A DNA stretch of 64,000 nt, taken from NCBI GenBank assembly GCA_013433145.1, contig CM024191.1, positions 5,906,501 through 5,970,500 on the forward strand, in the 5' to 3' direction. Positions 41,998-53,774 of this stretch are shown here, in pieces. Within the stretch, counting starts at the first letter, position 1; every line of letters starts with the position of its first letter. This DNA comes from Ascaris suum (taxonomy: Eukaryota; Nematoda; Chromadorea; Rhabditida; Ascarididae). A program made the position numbers and the translations under genes. The notes beneath the pieces were generated by a model that worked only from the letters and a program-made list of their open reading frames with translations, made no database searches and was not told where the DNA came from.

Positions 41998-42225
41998 ATG
42001 CACACATCTTCTCGACATCTTGAATGGCGATCGGTCTCATCGGTAAACATTCCACCATTGTTATCGAATGTAAAAGCACTCTACCAAGCACCATATGGTG
42101 TCAGTGTTGATTTTCCCCATGTGGCACCATATATCGGCCATAATACGCGCTATATATGTGAAAATGACCCACAATGTTCGAGTAAAACTATTCGGGGTTC
42201 ACAGAATAAAAGAACGAATATTTGA
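41998..42225 (+). CDS. Unrecognised 75-codon ORF
   Basis: An ATG ORF in a GC-richer patch of the giant intron, preceded by an in-frame TAA at 41974 and by catcacaATG. The sequence is evenly composed (HLEWRSVSSVNIPPLLSNVK, then YGVSVDFPHVAPYIGHNTRY..., CENDPQCSSKT...) without low complexity, unlike chance ORFs nearby. It has no signal peptide or recognised domain. A donor-like TCATCG|gtaaac lies inside it after 15 codons, so an alternative reading is a short first exon for an internal promoter, in phase 0 to match the exon at 61584. Either is speculative. Confidence 0.25.
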   Translation: MHTSSRHLEWRSVSSVNIPPLLSNVKALYQAPYGVSVDFPHVAPYIGHNTRYICENDPQCSSKTIRGSQNKRTNI

Positions 42226-44672
42226 TGAAGAAATTCCTCTTGTGCAATGTATAGAGTTGTTTTCTCATCAGTGATACTATGATATTGTTGTTGACGAGCG
42301 ATGCTCAACGAAAAAAAAACCGCCTAAAATCCTTTGGGAATATGTCGTCACAAGAAAAAATACACTCATAAAGTGCCGATCATAAAGGTGAATATACCTA
42401 CATGTCTAATTGCAAGCAAGCAGAAGCAACCTGTATGCAGCTAGTAAAGCCGTCGATTAATAAAGAGAGGATTTGACAGAAGCACTTAAATTTCTTAGAT
42501 AAACTGATGCCGTTTTTATTTCCTTTTCTTTCTTTTTTTCCTGTTTTCCGATTATTTCCTCATTCTTTTCGCCTCCATTTTTCATGATCACATCAAATCA
42601 ACCTTAATTAATCTTTTTTGCCTCTTTCTTATCCTCTTGTGCTATTTTGACCATTAAGGTTTTTAACACTTGAACTTAAGCTACGATGAGGTTATTCTTG
42701 AATGGAGGAAAGTTTACGTCTCTACATTCTGACAAATATTGCGCCATATCGGTAGTGTCTTCCAACCTATATTAAAAACGTTTACAGTCGAAATCCTAGA
42801 AAGTTTTCCGCACCTATGTTCTGATATACCAGCACAATTATAGTATTTTATTAGAAGTATTTTATCATAAGCATAGATTCGTCCTTGAATGAAACAAGAA
42901 GATAGGGGAGTTGGGAGAATAATCCTTTGCTTAAGATTAACCTTACTTATGATTGCCTTGGTTGATACCATAACTGTTACCGAAAATCCAGACAAGTTTT
43001 TTTTTAGAGCTAGAAGATGTTAATGTGAGATTATAGGCGATTAATATTGCAAAGGGTAACTGGCTGGTTATTGCATGCACTGATCCTATAGCTCTTTCGC
43101 CAGACGGCCGGTCGCCAAAAACTGATGTGCTTGAAGGCAAAAGGAACAAAAATTCATTTGAAGATTTTGGCAGTTTGTGGAATGTCCTCATGTATACTTA
43201 TTCGTTTGCCTCTGTGATGTTTTAAACTTATCACCTAGAAGAGCTGCCATAATGAAGACTGATGGCTTCAACTTGTCTTCTAGAATGCTCCATAGAATCG
43301 AATTTCTATTGCACTCATCAAATTATGGCTAATTTTTGAATAAATAACCACTAATGCTATTATTTTTCAAATCTTTACACTTTCATATAATCAAAAAATT
43401 AGATATTTCCTAAGCACAAATGCAATCGTTTCGTTAATCGCAACCTGAAGAACACTCGTTTGATAAGTGTATTTCCTACTAGAACGGTATGATACATTCA
43501 TTTTCTTTCTTTCTCTCTCTCTCTTTTTTTTTTCTTAAGATAGAGGAAGTAGACAGTGCACTGAATTCATCATAGGTTTGTGTAACTGCATCAAATGAAA
43601 CAATTTTTCGTGTTTTTTTTTTAAAGCGAAGTTATAAAATTAAGTGGATTATAGCGGAGCCAAATTTATGCACATCTAGGTGGTGATGCCTAAAAGCTTC
43701 ACGAGCTACATTTATAGCAAATGAATGACATATAAGCAATAGTTTAGCTTGTTTTTATTGCTCAACAATTTGCGAAGCTCTTTTATACATCGGCGATTGA
43801 AGTGCTTCATAAAATGCCCTTCTTTACTGTATTTGTGATTTGATGATTATGTTTCGGTCTTTTCCACAAAATATCAGATCCTTTCACTGTGAGGTCGATT
43901 TTTATTCACACTAAAAGAAGCCGCAATGCCGGACTTCTGGAAGCATCAAATTATTGTACGACAGGGGTACGGTGAACAGGTAAATACGTTATCGAATATG
44001 CTGTTTGCGAGTATAAGGGAAAAAAATCATAGGGCTTGTTAAACTTAACAACAATGAACATAATAATTTCTGAAAGCAGTAGGTGCTTGTTGAAGAGATT
44101 TGCGAGCAACTTCGGTTCTTAGCGCATCGATGTAGATTCACGCATTACAGCATAATTCGAAAAAAAAACTTTTTCAAAGCGCTACGCATGTTTCTTCTTA
44201 ACTGTTATCTTCAAACAATTGTAAATCTTTGAAATCCTTGGAAATTTGCGTTTGAATTGAAGAGACTTTACAACTGAACGAATTGCAAAACATATGGGAA
44301 AAGGAATCTATCACCTCTACAAATTACGCAGCGATCGATTTATTTGAAAACTATTGCTCATTATTGCGTGAATTTAATGCTTATTAGGAGTTCGTGAAAG
44401 TGGCTAATGTGATAGAAGAAAATGCAAAAGCTCTTCAATGCATCAGACACCACTGGCATGCACCTCCTTATGCTTGTCAATTTAGTACTGCTACCACTGC
44501 ACCACTACCGGTCTTTCCTTGCACCCTTGAAAGGATCTTCCGCCTGATGTTTCTTTCCGTTTTTATCTAGAGATTTAATAACGTTTCAATGAGGTCTATT
44601 TTAAAAAACTGATCCATTCATAGCTTTTAATTTCCATATCATAAGCTATTTTTTTCAGTTCTGTTCGAGAAC

Positions 44673-44695
44673 AACAGTTAACGAAGTTAACTGTT
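44673..44695. repeat. Perfect 10-bp inverted repeat, 3-nt loop
   Basis: aacagttaac-gaa-gttaactgtt within the giant intron. Confidence 0.9.
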
Positions 44696-45170
44696 ATCGT
44701 AATCGATATTAATTATCATTGTATTCATAAATCACTCAATTCGTACAATTCGTTCAGCATTCACTCCGATCATCTAGTTATAAATTATATGACCTTCTCT
44801 TCATTTAATAGAAATGTTGAATATCAAAGTTTAATTCATCAATTGCCATCCGTTAGCGTAACACATGAATTGATAATATAATATGTGACGATTATTCTAC
44901 CCCATTTAAATGACTGTATGGTTATTGGAGATTATATTGTCTATTGCCTCGTTTTAGTGCAATTTTCCTTTTTTTTCTATACGTTGAGTAATATTAAAAT
45001 ACTTTATTTATAAGTTTTTTGAATATACTATTCATGGAAATTTTCGAGGAGAATCGAGCTTTATTATTTCACATGAAAACAACAAGAATTAAAACAATTT
45101 TCACAGAGAAACTATACGAATGTTAAGTTGAGAATATTGATGTGAATCACGTGAATATGAAATAATTTTT

Positions 45171-45202
45171 CGACTTTTCCACGCTGAACGGTGGAAAAAT
45201 CG
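45171..45202. repeat. 12-bp hairpin with one mismatch
   Basis: cgacttttccac and gtggaaaaatcg around an 8-nt loop (gctgaacg). The single difference is compatible with a G-U pair in RNA. Confidence 0.75.
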
Positions 45203-45708
45203 AAGATTTTAGCAGAAAAGTAGAATATTACCATCCATGTTCAGAAGCGTCCACGCAGATTTCTATTTTGACGTCCATCACTATTTTGAAGTTACTCTTG
45301 TTAGGTTTTAAAAACTTCCATATCAACTTTATCTCCTTTAGTCGCCATAGGTTTGGTCCTGAATCACTATACCACTAAATGCAAATGTTGCCTACGAATT
45401 GTAATGTACGATTCGTTTATTCTTTGTCTTTTAAGCTGAAGTTAAGCTTCATTTGGTGTATAAAAAAAACTATCGAGTGATAAATGAATCAGCGAAGGAA
45501 CATTACCGATTCGTTTATAAAATACAAGAGAAAAGGTTGCCACATTAAGGGTTGGGTTGAGTTCTCAGTTGTTTTTACCAAGTCATCTGTCTTTTCGAAT
45601 AAGTGCAATAGCATGTGAGGACGAACACATAGGGTAAAAACAAAAATGTAGACATTACAGCTTACTGTTGTAGACTCCATTTTGCTTTGAAATGGTCGCT
45701 TTTCCTTA

Positions 45709-45711
<3 letters not shown>

Positions 45712-45781
<70 letters not shown>
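45712..45781. repeat. (AT)35 microsatellite
   Basis: Uninterrupted 70-bp AT array in the giant intron. Confidence 0.97.
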
Positions 45782-45783
<2 letters not shown>

Positions 45784-47566
45784 CAGTTAAATTTCATGTG
45801 AATGTAGCTACTTGTACCTACGAAAAAATCTAGCTGTCAGCGTTTAATGTTCATCGTGATTAGTTATAATTATGTTATATGATGTAAAATAGCGTCACTG
45901 TCCTTGATCGGTTACATCGCTGTGCTGCGGTTATTAGTAGAGCGCTTATAAGACGCATTAGAGGTTCGCGAACGGATTGTATCGTTCAGTTGAACGTAGG
46001 AATAGTTTTTATGGTTGATTCGATAATCGTTTTATTCTCTGTTCTTTTGATTTTTATGCAAAAGTTGCAATTGCTATGCGATTTAAGATGGAAATCTCAT
46101 TTTTAATGCATTAAAGTTTTTTTCTCACTTTTATTTTCAACATCGAAGATTTTTAATTTTTTATGACTTTTTTTTTTAAATAAATCAAATGAAACCAACG
46201 CCGAACAATATTTGTTTATATGTGAATTATTTTTTTATGGTAACATATTCGTCTATATGGGTGGAATTATGAGTGCAATTTATAAATTCTCGAATATTTG
46301 CCAAGTATTATTCTAATTTTTTTTTTTTTTTTTGCACGTATATCATCCGGTAATCTTATGTTGAGAAGCAAAAAACGACTGCTAAGTAAAATACACTATT
46401 CGTCAAATAGTTTTAGAAGAATATCCTCTTTTATTATACGAAAATGATGACAATTTTTGAGAAAATATTTAATCGTTACTTGTTCTAAGTTTAAACATTA
46501 TGGGCATTTCAAGTGTATCGGAAATTTTATGCTGTAATTTAACGCATTTTAGTCTATATTGTTTTCACTTCATTTCATCTAAATTCAATATACTTTTCTT
46601 TTATATTTGCTGAAAATAGATGAAATCACATTAGCGTTAAGTAAATTTATTCGGATTTCTTCGGTATATTTTTAGTGCGCCATGTTTTTCAACTGGATTC
46701 CTTTGCAACACTATGCTGCATGTGTAATTTGAGCAGAAGAACACGGTTTGCAATTCGAAATTTTGGGAGACCATTAGTGAAATCGTAATTCTCTATGGGT
46801 ATTATTTCAGGCTTAAGGTGAGAGTAATTGAAATGATTAGGAAATTATTCATTTCTTTACCTCTCATCACCATTCATAAGCCATTAGCTCTCTTTTGGAT
46901 GTGGTCAGTTTTATTAGACATGTGATGTTTCAACAAAAAACATTCTGCAGGCAGCTTTAGTGGATGTTTTTCGCCAGATTCTCTTTTTGGGTGTATCGTT
47001 TCTTCTCAAATAGAGGCGATCTCAAGAATGAGGCTCTTATGAATACTCGAGAAGGGTGCAGACCTACTCCCGGCGCTAGGTCTCCTCGCAATCAGGTTAA
47101 ATACATGAGCATTCGTTTAGAAGAGGGATGAGTTGTGGGTGACAAAAGGGAGAAGATGCATCCATTTGGCTCGAAATGCGAACATTATACTCATTCATTG
47201 ATAGTAGTATTTAAGCACGAGTTCAAATGGGATGTTACAAAAGTGAAAGATTTATAATTTATGTTGTTCATACTTTATTTTCTGCTTTAGTTCCCTTCAT
47301 TTTCCTATCGAAGCAGTGGTTGCTTGTCCATTACTGTGTTTGAGTGAGTGGATAATCGCTTTACGCCTATGTGATGCTGTTGCATTCATTGTTCCTTTTC
47401 TTCTCCTTTTTGCCTAAGTCATTCATACGCCTTGTGAGGTCCTATTGCTTTTGCCGTTGTTTTTCCCGTTTATTTGGCATGAGCCGCTGCTGCAGTCTGT
47501 GAGGTACGTTTACATTCTGTGTTGGACGAAACAGAGCATAAGACAAAGATTGAATCCTAATTGCAG

Positions 47567-47806
47567 CATTTAAAAATGTTTGTCAGTAATTGTAACAGTA
47601 TAATACCTCTAGGAAGGTTTTCTGCTCAATTTGGCTGGTTTATGGGGCTTTTAATACCTACCACTATAAGAGTGTTGGAGGATAGCAACCTTTTTGTGTT
47701 GCCGTTAAGCTCAATACGAAAATTCCTTCCCACCGTCAAGACTTCGAAAGCCAGAAAAGAACAGCTTATGACATCCCCACTTTCTTCACCAATAATTTGT
47801 GTTTAG
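47567..47806 (+). CDS. Unrecognised ORF after an acceptor-like site
   Basis: An open frame of 80 codons begins immediately after cctaattgcag and ends at TAG. It reads HLKMFVSNCNSIIPLGRF..., SSIRKFLPTVKTSKARKEQL.... The mix of a hydrophobic middle and basic C-terminus is plausible, but no domain is seen. It could be a terminal exon of a nested gene; equally it may be chance. Confidence 0.18.
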   Translation, partial: HLKMFVSNCNSIIPLGRFSAQFGWFMGLLIPTTIRVLEDSNLFVLPLSSIRKFLPTVKTSKARKEQLMTSPLSSPIICV

Positions 47807-48432
47807 CAGATCGCGAGATTACGCATATGTTTTTACGACTGCTAAGAGTTGAACTCTGCGGGAAGTTTTTTTTTGAGTTTGGAAAATAATAAGAAGCTCT
47901 AAAAAGATGTTTTGCGACGGTAATTTTTTGAACATTTGCTCAAATTTTCAGTGAAGCTTTGAAATGATGAGAGAACGACAAGGGAACAATGATAAGGAAT
48001 CTTTTCGATCATCGAGGAGTGAGAGTGATTTAAGTGTGAAAAGTATTTGTGGTCTTCCCCCTTCTGCAATTAGATAGCTACACGGTGATTAAAAGCTATA
48101 GTAGTCTTAACGATTATTGAACAACAGATTTCAATTTAAGTCAATTTGTAAGCCGTATGGCGATTCAATATGAATGTTGATAAGCATAATTGCATTTGTT
48201 GGGAATAATTATGCGTTGTTCGATTTGTTTATTTCTTTGAATTTTCTTCGTAAATTACTAAATCGATCAATCGGCTTCTTAAATATTTTTTCCAAGTTTC
48301 CATTTTTGTAAGTAATTGTAATCTTGGGATAGAATAATCATCAACTTATAAACCATTGTTCTTAATAATCGGCTCAGAAAAAACTTTTTTCAAAGAAATT
48401 AATCTAAGAGATTGTAAGGTTATCCAAGATGG

Positions 48433-48483
<51 letters not shown>

Positions 48484-48559
48484 TTTTTTTTTCAAATAGC
48501 AGAGCATTTGTTACGAATAAGTGTTTCTTCTTATCGCTGCCCTTGCCCTGACTCAATGC
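48433..48559 (-). mobile_element. Short non-LTR retrotransposon 3' end (older copy)
   Basis: The + strand shows a (ttta)n tract (48433-48485) followed by gcatttgttacgaataagtg, tttcttcttatcgctgcc and actcaatgc. This matches, with substitutions, the 3' end of the larger element at 51122-51508 (gcattcattacgaataaatg ... cttcatatcgcttcc ... attcaatgc). Orientation is minus, with the A-rich tail at the left. Only about 70 bp of body remain. Imperfect direct repeats ccaagatggttat (48424-48436) and ccaagggggctat (48560-48572; 10 of 13 identical) may be an eroded target-site duplication. Confidence 0.6.
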
Positions 48560-50646
48560 CCAAGGGGGCTATCTAATATGTTTTAACAAGTTTTGATATT
48601 TCTACTTATTCATGTTTTACTAAAGAGGTTCTGTATTACTTGTCGTCATATTAGTCTACTGGCTGTAGAGTAGGAGTAGTATATATTCAACCAATAAACC
48701 ACTTTCTATGCTCAGGCTTTCCCATCAAGTAATACAGCGTATGCTCAAGAATAATGTGTTTAGATAATAAAATATTTAAGTAAGAAACATTATTGCTTTC
48801 AAATGTTTTCAATTAAATGAGAACGCCCATTGTTAATGAAAAATTTCGAAGAAAAAAGAGTGCGAAAATATCAATTCAACGTTCATAAACTCCAAGAAAA
48901 GTCAGCGTAAAGCGGTAATTTGGAGTTTTGCCGTTCGTTATTGAGATTTTCAACGAGCACTTTTGAGGGAAACTTTTCTTCAAGTATATTGGCGCAATTT
49001 TTACAGCAATTTTTGCTAATAGCGATAAAAAAATCATCTTTTTCTTTATTTATCGCAATGAAAATTCGACTACGTTTGCGTATGGCTATGCGTATGCTTA
49101 ATTCTGCCTGCTGCATTAACGTTACATTTGTCTTTGTGTTTTATATTCTACTATCTCACGTGTATTTTCGATTTAATTGAATCAATTTAAGGTCACACTT
49201 GAATCGGATAAATTTTCGAATTTCAAAAAAAAAGGCGAAATCCAGAAAAAAAAATCATTAAGTATGGTGAATATCAAAACCTTTTGAAAAAATTAGTTAA
49301 TGCTGATAAAAATGCAGAAGTCACAAAAGTATTTTCCAAATTGCATAGGCTTGACAAAAGCATCTAAAATATTGGAAGAGAAACAGGGAGGAAAATGAAG
49401 ATAAATGCTGAAATTAGATTAATTTAGAATGGATAAACAAAGAATTAGAATGGAATTTCTGAATTGGAAACTTCAAAAGGGGAGAGTTTGTGTGAATATA
49501 GATTATTGTGAGTTGATGATCAAATTTGAAAACTATTTAAACTTTTTAACGTTTTCTATCGTTATCCGTTGAGATGAGTATATTTTCATATACGAATCAC
49601 GTCACAACGAAATTCATAGCGCAATTAGCATAGAAATAAGATTTAGATGAAGCACAATATAAAATATAAAATAGCAATGTGATAGAAATGGGAATAAATT
49701 AGGTAGGAAGGAGCGGAAATGGTAGTAATGAGAGAATGAGAGAGTGAAATGGGAGGGGGGTTTTTCTTTACAAATAATTATGGGTCATTCTACAAACATT
49801 GGAGTTTGGTGTTTAATGTAACAAATATTTATGAGTATATGCCATATAATATCGCGACGGTGAAATATCAGGAGAGGGGGAATGGGGAATTTAACAATTG
49901 TAACTCGCAAGCGCTAAAGAAATTAGTATAGATCAACATAGTCATTGTTATCATAACGTTTCTAAAACGATACGTTTAACTCATTAGTCATAAAACTTGC
50001 GCTGTTGGAATTTAATAGATTATCGCATCAATCGATGATTTGCGCTCGCAGATTCCAGTTCGATTCATCCCGTTCTGCATGAGTTATTTACGCTGTCTAC
50101 CATGAATGGCCTAAAAGGTCACCTGTTGATTAATTGTGATCCAAAGTCGAATTCTTCGGCAACGAAATCAATAACTGCTGATGTCGTAGAATGAATGGCA
50201 TCAGAATTCTAACATCGATGATTGAGTTTTCCATTTATGCTGTATTATTATTTCCGTGATCCAAGAAATTTGCACAAAAAAAACCACTGGCCACCCATGC
50301 AGTTGTAGCAACTAACTATGTAAACAAGCAGGATGTTCGTAGTTGATTGTTTCTGAAACTCCTTAATCGTAACATCTGTTGTTTTCCATTCATAACCAGA
50401 TATCCCCTTTTTTTACATAGAGTGCTAAGGTGGGTATGAACTTCCTGATGTACGATTTGCTGAAAGTACTCTAGAACCTCTCGATAAATACATGCCGTAA
50501 TATATTTCCAGATTTCAATTTTTCGCTTTATGTAGGTTATGAAATTACTCTTTAGCCGGATAGAGGGGAAGGTTTATATTGAGGTCAATTAAAAGGGGAT
50601 TTATCTATAATCATCGAATTATCGTACACGAGCTGGAGGGTGGGGC

Positions 50647-50664
50647 GGGGGGGGGGGGGGGGGG
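50647..50664. repeat. G18 homopolymer
   Basis: Eighteen consecutive G preceded by ggtggggc; a G-quadruplex-prone tract in otherwise AT-rich intron. Confidence 0.95.
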
Positions 50665-51109
50665 ATATTCAAAATACTTTTACGCTACAAATGAAAAACA
50701 TTGAAACCTTGAATTGAATTGTTGAAAAAACATTGAATTGAATTGTTCTCTGAAAAACAAAGCCTCTGAAGAACAAAACATTCTCTGAAGTGAAGCCTAG
50801 ACGACAGATATCTGAGGAATTCTATAGAATACGTCCTATTCGACCGCCGGAAGTGCCGTTCGCCGAATAATTCAAGTGATGGGTTCAGAGTCGGGAATGA
50901 CTGTAAATACCCATTAGCGTAGTGCTAAGCCGAAATCTAAAATGGGAGTCAATTGGTCGAAATAGAGTAGCAGTAATATTTCGTGGAGTGTATCCACTAT
51001 TTTTGAGATACCTCACATACAAATACTTTATGATTTATCATCAACTCTAATTATTTCTCGTTTCTTGCATTCTCTTAATAATGAATTAACGTCGTTTTCT
51101 TTTAAAGTA

Positions 51110-51121
51110 ATACCTCATTAT
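51110..51121. repeat. Target-site duplication, left copy
   Basis: atacctcattat, identical to 51509-51520, immediately outside the left (3') end of the non-LTR insertion. Confidence 0.85.
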
Positions 51122-51508
51122 TTATTTATTTTATTTATTTCAATCAACCGAGCATTCATTACGAATAAATGTCTCTTCATATCGCTTCCAGTTGTTCCGA
51201 TTCAATGCTTCTCTGATCCAGTTGGTTCCTGCGGTCTTTTTTAAACAATCACTCCACCTCATTGCAGGTCGGCCTCTACTTCTTTTGCCAATTCGTGGTG
51301 TCCATTCTGTTATTCTTTTTATCCAGTCGTCCTTTTTCAGTGCAGATATCTTCGCCGCCCATCTAAATTTCCTCATCCCGGCCTCGGTTACCCAATCCTT
51401 TACCTTTGTTACATCTCGGAGCCATTCGTTGGCTTTCCTTTGTCGCAGTTTGATTCGTGTCATGATTCTTTCCATTCTTCTCTCTGCCACTGCCAGTAGC
51501 TTGCGCAG
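51122..51508 (-). mobile_element. 5'-truncated non-LTR retrotransposon 3' end (RTE/CR1-like)
   Basis: 387 bp in antisense flanked by a perfect 12-bp target-site duplication. On the minus strand the ORF tail reads AVAERRMERIMTRIKLRQRK, then RKFRWAAKISALKKDDWIKR, EWTPRIGKRSRGRP..RWSDC and ends ...NWKRYEETFIRNECSVD. This is the C-terminal signature (K.RWA...W...W.PR..KR..GRP..RW.D) common to endonuclease/reverse-transcriptase polyproteins of animal non-LTR elements. The coding frame is uninterrupted to the stop, after which a short 3' UTR ends in a (TAAA)n-type tail (+ strand tttatttatt). Dead on arrival through 5' truncation; the intact frame and exact duplication indicate a comparatively recent insertion. 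Confidence 0.82.
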
Positions 51509-51520
51509 ATACCTCATTAT
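51509..51520. repeat. Target-site duplication, right copy
   Basis: atacctcattat at the truncated 5' end of the minus-strand non-LTR insertion. Confidence 0.85.
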
Positions 51521-53406
51521 GTGTTTCTAATTTTTTATCGGTTTTGCAGTTAAATTAGCACTTTGAAATATAGAAGTTTGCTCGCAAACATTTTTTCTGC
51601 AATTTGCAATCAGTTGCATAAGATGATGAAAAACGTTTCTAAAACTCTTATAGGACATTTTTTTCCTCAGATATTCCTTTAACGTTAATTTCTATGACTA
51701 TTCACCGGGACGCTATTAAATATGCTAACAGAATTTGCGTAATCTAGGTGCCTTTACGTATTGTTGAATGATTTTTATATATATTTTTGGCAATGATATA
51801 TTGCAATTTTTGCAAATGCAGTTTTCTCTTTAATTTAAAAATTCTGTTAACACACTTGCAAATGTATTTTGCAATAGTATTTCTTATCTCAGTCTTCTTG
51901 TTTCATATAATTGATTCGATACTTTCGTTAATCGACTTTAATTCTTATCGTTTTGAGTTTTACCTCTGTTTCAAGTTTTCTAGCGTACGCTTTGAAAACT
52001 TTTTTTTTTTGAGTTCAACGAAAATCGAACAAACTTCATTCCAACATCTCATACACAATTTCTAATTGTAACCTTTACTTAATTCAACTTTCTTTGAAAA
52101 TTTCATCGCGGATATTCTAACTACGTTGAAAGCTTTTCACAAACAAATTGGGTAACGCTGTCGAAATTTCTTTACGGTCTGATATCCTACTATTATTGCT
52201 TTTTTTTTTCGACATCGAATTCGATATTATCGCCTTATTTTAAGGGTTTCTTTCTTCTTTTTTTTTTTATTAATGGCCATTAGAATTTTGCGATAACAGT
52301 TAGAAAAAAGATCATTTCTTGTTGCATTTTTTCTCTGCTATTCTAACGCGGAAAATTGCTAGCCAAGTCAACCATTTGCATAATGATAACTTGGCTTTTA
52401 TGCAGTCAAACTGTTCTGTTGTTTCATTCATGGGTTCCGCTTTCATTTTTAGTCCATTTTAGCGATTTCAAAATCCTTACGAAGCACTTCATTATTCATT
52501 TTAATATGCTATTGGGAAGCACATTATTACTGGATTCTGTCTCTGCGCATGTATGCCCACTTTATTGCGATTCTCTCTCTCCGGTAGTTTCAACTCTGTG
52601 GCTACGGAAGCTTCTCTTATAGAAATTACTGATTGCAGTCTCCCTCATACGTTGGTACCCGTTATCAAATTTTCAATTGATCCGTCAAATGTGAAATGAA
52701 TCTTGGGCATGCTAAATTGCGTCAAGAAATTGGTGTGTATTTTATTATCAATTGGGTCGCGTTTTAGACCAAACAAAATTCGTTAATTTTTTTGCATGGT
52801 CTTTTCGATAAAAGCATAGATGCTTAGCAGCAGTATGTGGTACCGGTTGATCTGACGAACACGGCTACATGAGTGCATCGAGTGCGGATTCTTCTGGAGT
52901 GCTTTACACCCTTTTTTATTGCATATATCAACGTATGGCTTTTTATGCGCTTTTATAAATTTTGCGTTTACAAAGTGCGCTGTATCAGAATGGTATCTGC
53001 AGCTGATGTATGTTTATGTTCGTATCTGCTCGCCCTCTTCTTCGAAGTTACAATTTCAGACTTGCAGAAATTAGGGTAAAAAGTTTTTTTTTTTGGATAT
53101 AGTAAATATCATAGTTTACCTCTTATCACTCTTCAAGCCGGACCAGCAAATTCGACGAGAGTTATAGGCGCTTCGATTCCCCTAAACTTTTGCATATATT
53201 TTGCGGGTAACCATTAAAAACGAATCTCTACGAGTGATTCTTGTGTACAAGAGGTTGGTTCTGCTTAACTATGAACACATACTGAGCATTAAAAAAAATT
53301 ATTTATTAGTAATTTATCAGTTCAGTTGATATGGTGCGTAGTTTTTTAGAAGCTTTGCTTGATGCATCAATAACTGCAAGTGACGAAAGAATTTTTTTTC
53401 TCATAG

Positions 53407-53616
53407 AACAACAAAGAAGAATGTAATGAAGCAGTGGAATATAAGAACAATACATATGCATATAACCCGGAAAACATCATCCGAGAATTTGTCATAAAGC
53501 AGCTGCTCAAACCACATCACAAAACATTCATGTATCAACCGTCTAAATTCTGGCACCATCCTGACGAATTTTCAATAAACCGTTCTTACAATGGAGCAAA
53601 GATTGAAACATTTTAG
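53407..53616 (+). CDS. Candidate terminal exon of unknown nested gene or short isoform
   Basis: A polypyrimidine tract plus acceptor (ttttttttctcatag, ending 53406) is followed at once by a 69-codon open frame ending in TAG. It reads NNKEECNEAVEYKNNTYAYN, PENIIREFVIKQLLKPHHKT, FMYQPSKFWHHPDEFSINRS, YNGAKIETF. Composition is balanced and sharply different from the flanking AT-rich DNA. An AATAAA at 53769-53774 gives a 3' UTR of ordinary length. Read from the acceptor the frame is phase 0, the phase in which the shared exon at 35123 ends, so a truncated spectraplakin isoform (KHLGK-NNKEE...) is formally possible. A separate nested + strand gene is the alternative. No domain is recognised. Confidence 0.4.
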   Translation, partial: NNKEECNEAVEYKNNTYAYNPENIIREFVIKQLLKPHHKTFMYQPSKFWHHPDEFSINRSYNGAKIETF

Positions 53617-53768
53617 ACGATACATAAATACAACCTTGAATATTGAGTAATTTTGCTAAGCGAATATATTTAGAATTAAGAACATAATAGAAAATTGCAA
53701 TTTCAAATTTTGCTTCATCATTATAATCGATTTTCTTCGGTTACTTCATGAGAATCGCTCTTCATGAG

Positions 53769-53774
53769 AATAAA
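53769..53774 (+). terminator. Candidate polyadenylation signal
   Basis: AATAAA 153 bp after the stop of the candidate terminal exon at 53407-53616. AATAAA is frequent by chance in this AT-rich DNA. Confidence 0.25.

Noticed and set aside
42714..43191. Two overlapping minus ORFs (93 and 82 codons) considered as a frameshifted gene
   Set aside because: They overlap by about 50 bp in different frames but show no recognisable family motif in either part.
50030..50090. cagttcgattcatcccg considered as a tRNA B box
   Set aside because: No matching A box, no cloverleaf, no 3' terminator arrangement.
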